DNA of 64,000 bases from JANQOH01 sp965214495 (GTDB lineage: Bacteria; Pseudomonadota; Alphaproteobacteria; UBA7887): NCBI GenBank assembly GCA_965214495.1, contig OZ243958.1, forward strand, positions 992,001 to 1,056,000, read 5' to 3'. Below, piece by piece: positions 55,376-63,394 of this stretch. The position numbers and the translations under genes are program-made. The notes under the pieces are model-generated. The model worked only from the letters and a program-made list of their open reading frames with translations. It made no database searches and had not been told where the DNA came from. The stretch's first letter is position 1, and each line of letters begins with the position of its first letter.

Positions 55376-56137
55376 ATGCCGCGCTACCGCCTGATGGTCG
55401 AATACGACGGGACCGGTTACGTCGGCTGGCAGCGCCAGGAAAACGGCGCGTCGATTCAGGCAGCGCTGGAGAAGGCGGTGCGTGGCTTCTGCGCCGAAAC
55501 GGTGACCGTTCACGGCGCGGGACGCACCGACGCGGGCGTTCACGCGCGCGGCCAGGTGTGTCATTTCGACCTCGCCCGCCGGGTCTCCGCCCGCACCATG
55601 GCGAACGCGCTCAACGCCCATCTGCGCCCGGCGCCGATCGCAGTCCTCGACGCGACGGAAGTGGCGGACGGCTTTCACGCGCGTTTTTCCGCGACCCGGC
55701 GCTGCTACCGCTACCGCATCGTCAACCGTCGCGCGCCGCTCGCCCTCGACCGCGGCCGCGCATGGCATGTCGCCGCGCCGCTCGACCGCGCCGTAATGGC
55801 CGCCGCGGCGGCGCTGTTGGTCGGCTGTCACGACTTCACGAGCTTTCGCGCCACGGGCTGCCAGGCGAAGTCCCCGATCAAGACCCTCGACCGCCTCGAC
55901 GTCGCCGCGAGCGCCGGGGAAATCACGGTGACCGCCGCCGCGCGTTCGTTCCTGCACCATCAGGTGCGCATCTTCGTCGGCACGTTGGCGCAGGTGGGAC
56001 TCGGCAAGGCCGCGCCGGAATGGGTGTTGGAGGTTCTTGCGGCCCGCGACCGGGCCGCCGCCGGCCCCACCGCCCCCGCCCGGGGACTGTGCCTGACGGC
56101 TGTGCGCTACGATACGGTCGGCATTCCGGGCGGGTGA
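55376..56137 (+). CDS. truA: tRNA pseudouridine(38-40) synthase TruA
   Basis: A 253-residue TruA that modifies anticodon-stem uridines of many tRNAs. YRLMVEYDGTGYVGWQRQEN begins the protein; catalytic Asp is in GAGRTDAGVHARGQV, and FHARFSATRRCYRYRI and SFLHHQVRIFVGTL are conserved. Standard length. It shares the operon with fmt, the common alphaproteobacterial order. Confidence 0.96.
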   Translation: MPRYRLMVEYDGTGYVGWQRQENGASIQAALEKAVRGFCAETVTVHGAGRTDAGVHARGQVCHFDLARRVSARTMANALNAHLRPAPIAVLDATEVADGFHARFSATRRCYRYRIVNRRAPLALDRGRAWHVAAPLDRAVMAAAAALLVGCHDFTSFRATGCQAKSPIKTLDRLDVAASAGEITVTAAARSFLHHQVRIFVGTLAQVGLGKAAPEWVLEVLAARDRAAAGPTAPARGLCLTAVRYDTVGIPGG

Positions 56138-56147
56138 CGCGGCTTCG

Positions 56148-58073
56148 ATGACCGTTCTCTCCCCGATCGTCGCGGTCGCGCGGCGGACTCCGTTGCTCGT
56201 CCTGTTTCCGGGCGCGATCCTGCTCTACGGCTTGGCGCTTGCCCTCTACGTTCTTGCAACTTTCGATCTCGTCACCATCGTCAGCGATCTGAACGGCGAC
56301 GATGCTTTCTATTACTACCAAATCGCCAGGAATATGGCGGCAGGCGAATTTTCCACTTTCGACGGCGGCATCACGCGCACCAACGGCTACCATCCGCTGT
56401 GGATGCTGTTCCTCGTTCCATTTTACTGGTTTTTCGATGCGGAGACGGCGCTCTTCGCGATCAAAGGTGTCGAGATCATGCTGGTCGCGGGCGGAATCGC
56501 CCTCGTTGTATTGGCAGCCCGCCTGGCCGGCCTGCCCTCGCTGCCGCTCCTCGCCACGCCGTTGGCGCTGTTCCTGCATGTCTCGTTCTTCAAAGGGATG
56601 GAAACGGCGCTTGCGCTGTTCATGCTGGGCTCGCTCTTCCTTCTTCTGACGCTTTGGGCGCGGGCTCCACGTGGAGAGCTCTATAAATGGCTTCTCGCCG
56701 CGCTTGCCTTCGCGCTGCCTTGGGTTCGGTTGGAATTCGCGGCGATATCGCTCACGGTCACGCTGGCGCTGTATCTGGTCGCCTTATCGTCGCGTCGTCG
56801 CGACGGACTCCTCCCCGCTTCTCTCGTTCCGTTCTCCGGTGCGTTGGCGGGCATTCTCGTATATTTCGCTTACAACCAGATTGTTTTCACCGGCCTCGCG
56901 CCGGTGAGCGGCGAAGTCAAACGACAGTGGTCGCTGGCGGCGTGGCAAGCGGAGGGCGGGTACAATCTCGCAAAATCTTTCGCGGAAGTAACGCGGCACC
57001 GTATTCTCGACAATCTGGCTGCCTTCGCCGTCTGCGTCGGCTTCGTCCCGATCTGGCGGCTCGTCCGTCGCAGGGGAGACCGGCGCGACCGGCTTTTCCT
57101 CGTCTTTTTCACCGGCGTGTTCGCCCTCGCGGCGGAACATCTCGCCAAGCTCGTGCAGACGATCCTGTTCATGCACCCCCGCTTCGGCATCTACAGCACC
57201 TATTACGCGCCGGGCGACCTGATGATGCCGCTTCTGTTCGCCGTCGCCGGCTACGCGGTCATGCGGCTACGTGGCAGAATCCCCTGCATCCGACCGTTCC
57301 GCCGGCGTCCGCCCCGCCCGGCGATCATGGCGGGCGCAGCATTGGTCCTGGGCGCGGCGGCGTTTCTGCTCTACAAGCCGTTCGAGCATGTCGCTACGGC
57401 GGTCGAAAACCCGCGTTGGGACTGGGATCGACAGTCCTATGCCGGCGTGCGGCTCATGAATCGCGTGCTTCCCGAAGACAGCGTGGTCGGCGCCTGGGAT
57501 GCCGGCGTCATCGGCTATTTCTCGGCCTTCCCGGTGGTCAATCTCGATGGATTGGTGAACTCTCGCGCTTATCTGCGCGACGGCGGTCCGTTCGTCCGCA
57601 AGATGACGGTCGGGAATCCCCATCGATCGTTCGGATTGACCCATCTCGCCAACGCCATGTTGGATGCCGACGACCTGCCGGATGGGTTGGCGTTCGCCGG
57701 CGCGTCGTTCCCCCGAAGCGGAGGGGGACATCGCGAATTCGGTGTGGTTTCCGTCCGACGGGACGCTTCCCCCGAGTCTTTCCGACAGCGCTTGGCAGCT
57801 GCCTTCGACTGGCGTTCAGGGAATGTCGGGGTCGTCTTCGACGGGCGGCTGGCACAGGTCGTCGTCATGGAGTGCGCGCCGGACGGACTGCGGAACCAGT
57901 CGCTCACCTTCGTTCAGGACTCCGGCGGGCGGGAAACGGTCGCGCGCCGGTATCCATGGAAGAACGCGAGACGGAATCGATTCGGCATGTGCGTGAACGC
58001 GCTCATCCTTCCTCCGGGCAGGTCGTCGCCCGACCGCGTCGTCCTGTCGACGCACGACGCCGCGGCAGATTGA
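56148..58073 (+). CDS. GT-C-like integral membrane glycosyltransferase-type protein
   Basis: A 641-residue protein with about 10 membrane helices in the first 430 residues and a soluble C-terminal domain (about 440-641). After the first helix SDLNGDDAFYYYQIARNMA gives the DD motif that follows helix one in GT-C (polyprenyl-sugar) transferases, and GGITRTNGYHPLWM is a typical loop. A role in transferring sugars from lipid carriers to the cell surface is inferred. GC content is lower than the flanking genes, suggesting a separate origin. It begins 10 bases after truA. Confidence 0.68.
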   Translation: MTVLSPIVAVARRTPLLVLFPGAILLYGLALALYVLATFDLVTIVSDLNGDDAFYYYQIARNMAAGEFSTFDGGITRTNGYHPLWMLFLVPFYWFFDAETALFAIKGVEIMLVAGGIALVVLAARLAGLPSLPLLATPLALFLHVSFFKGMETALALFMLGSLFLLLTLWARAPRGELYKWLLAALAFALPWVRLEFAAISLTVTLALYLVALSSRRRDGLLPASLVPFSGALAGILVYFAYNQIVFTGLAPVSGEVKRQWSLAAWQAEGGYNLAKSFAEVTRHRILDNLAAFAVCVGFVPIWRLVRRRGDRRDRLFLVFFTGVFALAAEHLAKLVQTILFMHPRFGIYSTYYAPGDLMMPLLFAVAGYAVMRLRGRIPCIRPFRRRPPRPAIMAGAALVLGAAAFLLYKPFEHVATAVENPRWDWDRQSYAGVRLMNRVLPEDSVVGAWDAGVIGYFSAFPVVNLDGLVNSRAYLRDGGPFVRKMTVGNPHRSFGLTHLANAMLDADDLPDGLAFAGASFPRSGGGHREFGVVSVRRDASPESFRQRLAAAFDWRSGNVGVVFDGRLAQVVVMECAPDGLRNQSLTFVQDSGGRETVARRYPWKNARRNRFGMCVNALILPPGRSSPDRVVLSTHDAAAD

Positions 58074-58130
58074 ACGCCGGTTTCTCCCGGCGGCGCGCGA
58101 CCAGGCCGGCGACGGTGCTATGCTTCGATC

Positions 58131-59474
58131 ATGGCGACTCGCAGTGTCCGGATCGGCAGCGGGGCCGGATATGCCGGCGATCGGTGGGAACCCGCGGTCG
58201 AACTCGCCGAGCGCGGCGGCGTGGACTACATCGCCTTCGAATGCTTGGCGGAACGAACGATCGCGCGCGAGACCCTCGCCATGCGCCGCGGCGCGCATGA
58301 CGGAACGAACCCGCGACTGGCCGAGCGGCTGACAGCGGTGCTGCCGGCCTGCGCCGCGAACGGGGTGCGGGTGGTCTCTAACATGGGCGCCGCCAATCCC
58401 CTCGCCGCCGGGCGGCGTGCGGCGGAGATCGCCGCCGACTCGGGCTTTGAAGATCCGCGCTGCGCGGTGCTGCTGGGCGACGACGTCAGCGACCTGGTTG
58501 CCGCGCGCGGCGACCTCGTATTGCTCGAAACCGGCGACCCGCTCGAATCGGTGCTGCCGCGCATGGCCGCGGCGAACGCCTATCTCGGCGCCGACGGCGT
58601 CCGCGACGCCCTCGCCACCGGCGCGCCGGTCGTCATGACCGGCCGCGTCGCCGATCCGTCGCTGTTCGTCGGCCCCATGCTGCACGCGCTCGGCTGGTCA
58701 TACGATGACTACGACCGACTGGGCCAAGGGACCGTGGCAGGCCATCTGCTCGAATGCGCAGGTCAGGTCACCGGCGGTTATTTCGCCGATCCGGGGGTCA
58801 AGAACGTCGACGGCCTGGCTCGGCTCGGCTTTCCGTTCGCCGATGTCGATGCCGACGGCGCAGTCGCCATCGGCAAGGTCGCCGAAGCCGGGGGCCGCGT
58901 CGATACGCACACCTGCACCGAGCAACTCCTTTATGAAATGCACGATCCGACAGCCTATATCACGCCCGACTGCGTGCTCGACGCCAGCGGCGTGCGTTTC
59001 GACGAAGCGGGTCCGGACAAGGTGCGCGTCACCGGCGCGCGGGCGAAACCCCGCACCCCGACCTACAAGGTGAGCGTCGGCTATTTCGACGGCTATGCGG
59101 GCGAGGGTCAGATTTCCTACGCTGGGCCGAATGCGGTCGCGCGGGCGCGGCTCGCCGCCGAGGTCGTGGCCGAACGGCTCAGGCTGCGGGGCTTCGCCTG
59201 CGACGACTGGCGGGTCGATCTGATCGGCCTCGACAGTCTTCACGGCCCCGGCGAAGGGCGTCCCGAGCCTTACGAAGTTCGCTTGCGCCTTTCCGGGCGC
59301 TGCGGCGACCGGCGAACCGCCGAAGCGATCGGCTGGGAGGTCGAAACCCTGCTCACCAACGGGCCGCAGGGTGGCGCCGGAGATTCGAAGAGCGTGCGCG
59401 AGATCCTCGCCGTGCAATCGGTTCTGCTGCCGCGCGCGCTGGTCAGGATGCAGGTCAACGTGGTGCGCGCGTGA
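58131..59474 (+). CDS. AtuA-type acyclic terpene utilisation family protein (DUF1446)
   Basis: A 447-residue protein matching the DUF1446/AtuA family: VRIGSGAGYAGDRWEPAVEL at the start, RGGVDYIAFECLAERTIA, NPRLAERL, VSNMGAANPLAAG, and YKVSVGYFDGYAGEGQISYAG. In Pseudomonas, atuA is in the acyclic terpene catabolic cluster, but its biochemical role is unclear. The next gene encodes the short partner domain that is often fused to it; the GTGA overlap with it shows coupling. Acyl-CoA-type genes nearby suggest a branched-chain catabolic setting. Confidence 0.82.
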   Translation: MATRSVRIGSGAGYAGDRWEPAVELAERGGVDYIAFECLAERTIARETLAMRRGAHDGTNPRLAERLTAVLPACAANGVRVVSNMGAANPLAAGRRAAEIAADSGFEDPRCAVLLGDDVSDLVAARGDLVLLETGDPLESVLPRMAAANAYLGADGVRDALATGAPVVMTGRVADPSLFVGPMLHALGWSYDDYDRLGQGTVAGHLLECAGQVTGGYFADPGVKNVDGLARLGFPFADVDADGAVAIGKVAEAGGRVDTHTCTEQLLYEMHDPTAYITPDCVLDASGVRFDEAGPDKVRVTGARAKPRTPTYKVSVGYFDGYAGEGQISYAGPNAVARARLAAEVVAERLRLRGFACDDWRVDLIGLDSLHGPGEGRPEPYEVRLRLSGRCGDRRTAEAIGWEVETLLTNGPQGGAGDSKSVREILAVQSVLLPRALVRMQVNVVRA

Positions 59475-59818
59475 TCGCGGTTCGCGATCTCGCCCATACC
59501 CGCGCCGGCGACAAGGGGCGCACGGTGAACGTTTCGGTAATCGCGTTCGACACCGCCGGTTACGCGCGGCTGGAACGCGAACTGACCGAGGGCCGGGTGA
59601 TGGCGGCGTTCGCCGCCGTCGCCGACGGTCCGGTCCGGCGCTACGCGCTGCCGCAGTTGCGCGCGCTCAACTTCGTCATCGACCGGATCAAGGGCGGCGG
59701 CGTCACGCGCACCCTGTGCCAGGACCAACACGGTAAAAGCCTGAGTTCGCTGATGCTCGCCATCCGGCTTCCCGGCAACCGCCCCGTCACCGATCGGCGG
59801 CCAGAACCTCCGGGTTGA
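59471..59818 (+). CDS. Small AtuA-associated domain protein
   Basis: A 115-residue protein starting GTG (IAVRDLAHTRAGDKGRTVNVS) with conserved HTRAGDKG, RALNFVIDRIKGGGVTRTLCQD and KSLSSLMLAI. This ferredoxin-like domain follows DUF1446 proteins either as a fused C-terminus or as a separate subunit; here it is separate, with four bases overlapping. Its 3' end overlaps the convergent 2-hydroxyacid dehydrogenase by 32 bases. Function unknown. Confidence 0.82.
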   Translation: MIAVRDLAHTRAGDKGRTVNVSVIAFDTAGYARLERELTEGRVMAAFAAVADGPVRRYALPQLRALNFVIDRIKGGGVTRTLCQDQHGKSLSSLMLAIRLPGNRPVTDRRPEPPG

Positions 59819-60767
59819 CCACCACCCCGGGGTCGAGCGCCCCGGCGAAGAAGCCAAGCACGTTCTCCGCGCACCGCATCGACATGCGCTCCGCACATTC
59901 GACGGTCAATCCCGCCATGTGCGGGGTCAAAACTGCATTATCAAGCTGAAACAGCGGGTTGTCGGTCGAAGTTGGCTCAACTTCGAAGACATCGAGACCC
60001 GCCCCGGCGATCTCTCCCTCGTCGAGCGCCGCGATCAACGCCGCTTCGTCGATCAACCCGCCGCGTGAAGCGTTTACGACCGCTGCATGAGGCGGCAGCG
60101 CAGCCAGCGCCGCCCGGTCGACGATGCGCCGGGTTTCGTCCGCCAACGGTGCGTGCAGCGTCACGTAGTCGGCGTCCGCCAGTCCATCTGCCAATCGCGC
60201 CAGCGGCTCGCCGCCCAGCGCCACGACGTCCGCGGGTTCGACGAACGGATCGTAAACCCTGACTCTCATGCCGAACGCCCGGCACAGGCCGACGACCAGC
60301 CGGCCGACACGGCCCTGCCCCACCACGACGACCGTCTTCCGGAACAGGTCATGGCCGACGACGCTGCCGTCTCCCTGCCATTCGCCGGCCCGGGTCAGAC
60401 GGTCGAGGACCGGCCCACGCTTGGCGACCGCGAGCATCAGGTACAGGGTGTGCTCGGCAACCGTGCGCGCGTTGGCGTCGCCGACGACGGTGAGCGGGAT
60501 GCGCCGCTCGCTGAGAGCCGCCACATCGACCGAGTCGAATCCGACACCGTGGCGGGCGACGATTTGCAGCCTGTTCGCCCGGGCGATCAGCCCCCGGTCG
60601 ATGCGCGCCGTACGCACGATCACCGCGTCGGCGGTCGGCATATGCGCGGCAACGGTTTCCGGATTCTGGGCTATCTCCGTGACCGAGATACCTGGTTCTG
60701 CGTTCAGCCGTGCGATGCCCGACTCGTGCACCCTGCCGATCACCAGCACATTGCGCGTTCGATCCAT
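59787..60767 (-). CDS. D-isomer-specific 2-hydroxyacid dehydrogenase
   Basis: A 326-residue NAD-dependent enzyme of the phosphoglycerate dehydrogenase group. VARHGVGFDSVDVAALSERR, NAD-binding VVVGQGRVGRLVVGLCRAFG, catalytic Arg in VVNASRGGLIDE, Glu in DVFEVEPTS and His in LTPHMAGLT are all present. No ACT or substrate regulatory domain follows, so it is a general hydroxyacid/glyoxylate-type member rather than SerA. Monocistronic on the minus strand. Confidence 0.88.
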   Translation of the reverse strand: MDRTRNVLVIGRVHESGIARLNAEPGISVTEIAQNPETVAAHMPTADAVIVRTARIDRGLIARANRLQIVARHGVGFDSVDVAALSERRIPLTVVGDANARTVAEHTLYLMLAVAKRGPVLDRLTRAGEWQGDGSVVGHDLFRKTVVVVGQGRVGRLVVGLCRAFGMRVRVYDPFVEPADVVALGGEPLARLADGLADADYVTLHAPLADETRRIVDRAALAALPPHAAVVNASRGGLIDEAALIAALDEGEIAGAGLDVFEVEPTSTDNPLFQLDNAVLTPHMAGLTVECAERMSMRCAENVLGFFAGALDPGVVVNPEVLAADR

Positions 60768-60905
60768 GTCGTGCTCCCTTCGTCGAACCGCACCGGCGGG
60801 CGCACCGGCGCGATGCTGCGGACGGGCGGGCTATCGCAACCGCGGGGCGACGCCGAGGCGGAGGTCCGACCGTTGTGTCACAGTGCGCTGTTGCGCCCGG
60901 AATCC

Positions 60906-61694
60906 CTATGAGAAGCGCGGTTTGCGCTTCTCGACAAACGCAGTCACGGCCTCCTGATGGTGCGGATGGCTGTTAGACAGAATCTCGTAGGCGATGGCGG
61001 CATCGGTGATTTCCGCGGCGAGACGGCGCAGCGGGATGTTGATCGCCGTTTTGGTCCAGCGGATTGCCCATGTCGCACCGTTCGCCAGCTTGCCTACGAT
61101 TTCATCGACCTTCGCGTCGAGCCGGTCCGCCGGGACGGCATGGTTGACCAAGCCTATCGCCGCCGCCTCCTTCGCCGTCATCATGTCGCCCGTCAGCAGG
61201 AATTCCTTCGCCCGCGCATAACCCACCAGTTGCGGCCAGATCACCGCGCCGCCGTCGCCGGCCACGAGTCCCATCCTGACATGCGGGTCGCCGATCGGCG
61301 CGGTCTCATCGGCGACGATGATGTCGCACAACAGCGCAAGGCTGGCGCCCAGCCCGGCGGCCGCGCCGTTGAGGCGGCAGACCACGGGCTTCTCCATCTC
61401 CAGCAGGCCCGCGATGATTCGTTTGGCGTCAGGGGCGATGTCGCGAAAGCGGGCGGGGTCGTCGATCATGCTCTGGAACCACGCCATGTCGCCGCCGGCG
61501 CAGAATGCCCGCCCGGCGCCCGTGAGCACGATGACGTCACTGTCCGGGTCGCGGTCGAGCGCAGGAAACACCCGCGCCAGTTCGGTATGCAGCGTATGAT
61601 CGACCGGGTTCATCGCGCCGTCGCTGTCGATCGTCGCCCGCAACACCCGGTCGCGGCGCTCGAAACGGATCGCCGTATAGTCGTCGAGCGGCAT
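60906..61694 (-). CDS. Enoyl-CoA hydratase/isomerase family protein
   Basis: A 262-residue crotonase-fold protein. FCAGGDMAWF forms the first oxyanion loop and LNGAAAGLGASLALLCDIIV the second. At the catalytic position the usual glutamates are changed: GDPHVRMGLVAGDGGAVIWP holds Asp/His in place of the PE-type Glu and a following GDGG, a variant shared by a crotonase subgroup of uncertain reaction. The ATG at 61694 was taken because longer frames lie opposite the CaiB gene. Probably part of acyl-CoA catabolism with the following divergent genes. Confidence 0.83.
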   Translation of the reverse strand: MPLDDYTAIRFERRDRVLRATIDSDGAMNPVDHTLHTELARVFPALDRDPDSDVIVLTGAGRAFCAGGDMAWFQSMIDDPARFRDIAPDAKRIIAGLLEMEKPVVCRLNGAAAGLGASLALLCDIIVADETAPIGDPHVRMGLVAGDGGAVIWPQLVGYARAKEFLLTGDMMTAKEAAAIGLVNHAVPADRLDAKVDEIVGKLANGATWAIRWTKTAINIPLRRLAAEITDAAIAYEILSNSHPHHQEAVTAFVEKRKPRFS

Positions 61695-61817
61695 GGCGCC
61701 CCTCCCCCCCCTTGGCGTTACAGGGTCCTTCGATCGGCGATCGTTCGGCGCCTCTCCGCCGCTTATACACGAAACCGCTCTGATATAGAGTGGCGCCACC
61801 TGTAACGGAGGATCGCC

Positions 61818-62942
61818 ATGCTGCCGCTTGCCGACGTGCGCGTGCTCGATTTCACCACCCTGCTGCCGGGGCCGTTCGCCACGTTGATCCTTGCCGAGGC
61901 GGGGGCCGAGGTGATCAAGGTGGAGCGCCCCGGCGGCGAGGAGATGCGCGCCGGACGGCCGCGCGCCGGCGATCACGGTCTGCTCTTCGCGATGCTCAAT
62001 CGCGGCAAGAAAAGCGTCGAGATCGATCTCAAGGCGTCGGATGCGGCCATTAGCCTGCGCCCGCTGATCGAAAGCGCCGATGTCCTGGTCGAGCAATTCC
62101 GCCCCGGAGTCATGGCCCGGCTCGGCCTCGATTGGAAGACGGTTCACGCAATCAATCGGAAGCTCGTCTATTGCTCGATCACTGGATACGGGCAGGACGG
62201 CCCGAAGGCGCTGGTCGCCGGGCACGATCTGAACTACTGCGCCGAGACCGGCTTCCTGTCGATGACCAGGGGCGCCGACGGCCGACCGCATATTCCTCAG
62301 ACCCAGATCGCCGATATCGGCGCCGGTAGCTATCCGGCGGTCATGAATGTGATGTTCGCCCTGTGGAGCGCGCGGCGCACCGGCGAGGGATCGTATCTGG
62401 ACATTTCCATGTGCGATAATTTGTTTCCGTTCCTGTGGGCGCCGATGGCGCTCGGCCGCGCGACCGGGGACTGGCCGGCCGGCAACGACATGTACCTGAC
62501 CGGCGCCACCGCCCGTTATCAGCTCTACCGCACGCTTGACGACAAGTTCGTTGCCTGCGGCGCGCTCGAACAGAAATTCTGGGACAATTTCTGCGATTGC
62601 ATCGGTCTCGACGACAAGCTCCGCGACGATTCGAAAGACCCGCAGGCCACCGTCGCCGGTGTCGCCGCGCGCATCGCTGCGCGCACCGCCGCGGAGTGGC
62701 GCGCTGCTTTCGCCGGCAAGGACGTGTGCGCTGTGTTGGTGCGCAGCCTCGACGAAGCGCTCGCGGACGAGCAGTTCGCCGGGCGCGGACTGTTCGCACA
62801 CACCCTTGACGGCGGCGCGAAGCCGCTGCCGGCGCTCTCGGTTCCGGTCGCCGCCGCCCTGCGTGGCGCGCCACGCGGTGCCGGCGCGCCCGCCCTTGGT
62901 TCGGCCGACGCGCTGCTCGACCAGTCGCTCGCGGCGGAGTGA
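61818..62942 (+). CDS. CaiB/BaiF family CoA-transferase or alpha-methylacyl-CoA racemase
   Basis: A 374-residue family III CoA-transferase fold. VRVLDFTTLLPGPFATLILA and the GHDLNYCAETGFLSM motif with His136, then ADIGAG with Asp166, match the alpha-methylacyl-CoA racemase (His/Asp) layout more than oxalate CoA-transferases. GGAG precedes the ATG. It is 5 bases before an AroQ homologue and divergent from the crotonase gene. Substrate: branched acyl-CoA, inferred. Confidence 0.85.
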   Translation: MLPLADVRVLDFTTLLPGPFATLILAEAGAEVIKVERPGGEEMRAGRPRAGDHGLLFAMLNRGKKSVEIDLKASDAAISLRPLIESADVLVEQFRPGVMARLGLDWKTVHAINRKLVYCSITGYGQDGPKALVAGHDLNYCAETGFLSMTRGADGRPHIPQTQIADIGAGSYPAVMNVMFALWSARRTGEGSYLDISMCDNLFPFLWAPMALGRATGDWPAGNDMYLTGATARYQLYRTLDDKFVACGALEQKFWDNFCDCIGLDDKLRDDSKDPQATVAGVAARIAARTAAEWRAAFAGKDVCAVLVRSLDEALADEQFAGRGLFAHTLDGGAKPLPALSVPVAAALRGAPRGAGAPALGSADALLDQSLAAE

Positions 62943-62947
62943 CGGCG

Positions 62948-63394
62948 ATGCCGCGAATCCTGCTGATCCAGGGCGCCAACATGGCGTGGCTCGGCAAGCG
63001 CCAGCCGGAGATCTACGGAACGGAGACGGCCGCCGAACTCGACGCACGGTTGACGGCGCACGCGAAAAATCTCGGCGTCGATCTCGAGATCTTCTACACC
63101 CACGTCGAGGGCGAGGCGATCGGACGGCTCTACGACCGATTCGACCGGGGAATCGATGGCTTGGTCATGAACCCCGCCGGTTTCAGCCATTGCGGCTTCG
63201 CGTTGCGTGACGCCATCCTGGGCTGCGAAGACCTGCCCTACATCGAAGTACACGTCACCAATATCGAGAAACGCGGCATCCGGTCGGTGCTTGCGGAAGC
63301 GGCGCTCGGCGTGGTCGCGGGCTTCGGTCTCGACAGCTACCGCATCGGCCTCGAGGCGATGGCGGCGCGTCTGGCGAAAGACTCCCCTCCATGA
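62948..63394 (+). CDS. Type II 3-dehydroquinate dehydratase family protein (divergent)
   Basis: A 148-residue AroQ-fold protein. Arg18 and Tyr23 (LGKRQPEIYG) and Asn75, His81 (NPAGFSHCG) and His102 (IEVHVTN) match the catalytic set, but the usual NGPNLNLLG is QGANMAWLG and other positions differ. It therefore may act on a dehydroquinate-like ring in catabolism, or still be the biosynthetic enzyme. The ATG at 62948 is chosen; a GTG nine bases earlier would overlap the CaiB stop. Its stop overlaps the hisC start (ATGA). Confidence 0.75.
   Translation: MPRILLIQGANMAWLGKRQPEIYGTETAAELDARLTAHAKNLGVDLEIFYTHVEGEAIGRLYDRFDRGIDGLVMNPAGFSHCGFALRDAILGCEDLPYIEVHVTNIEKRGIRSVLAEAALGVVAGFGLDSYRIGLEAMAARLAKDSPP

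Noticed and set aside
58077..58101. Possible terminator GCCGG-TTTCTC-CCGGC after the GT-C gene
   Set aside because: Short stem and no T run; not distinguishable from chance in GC-rich DNA.
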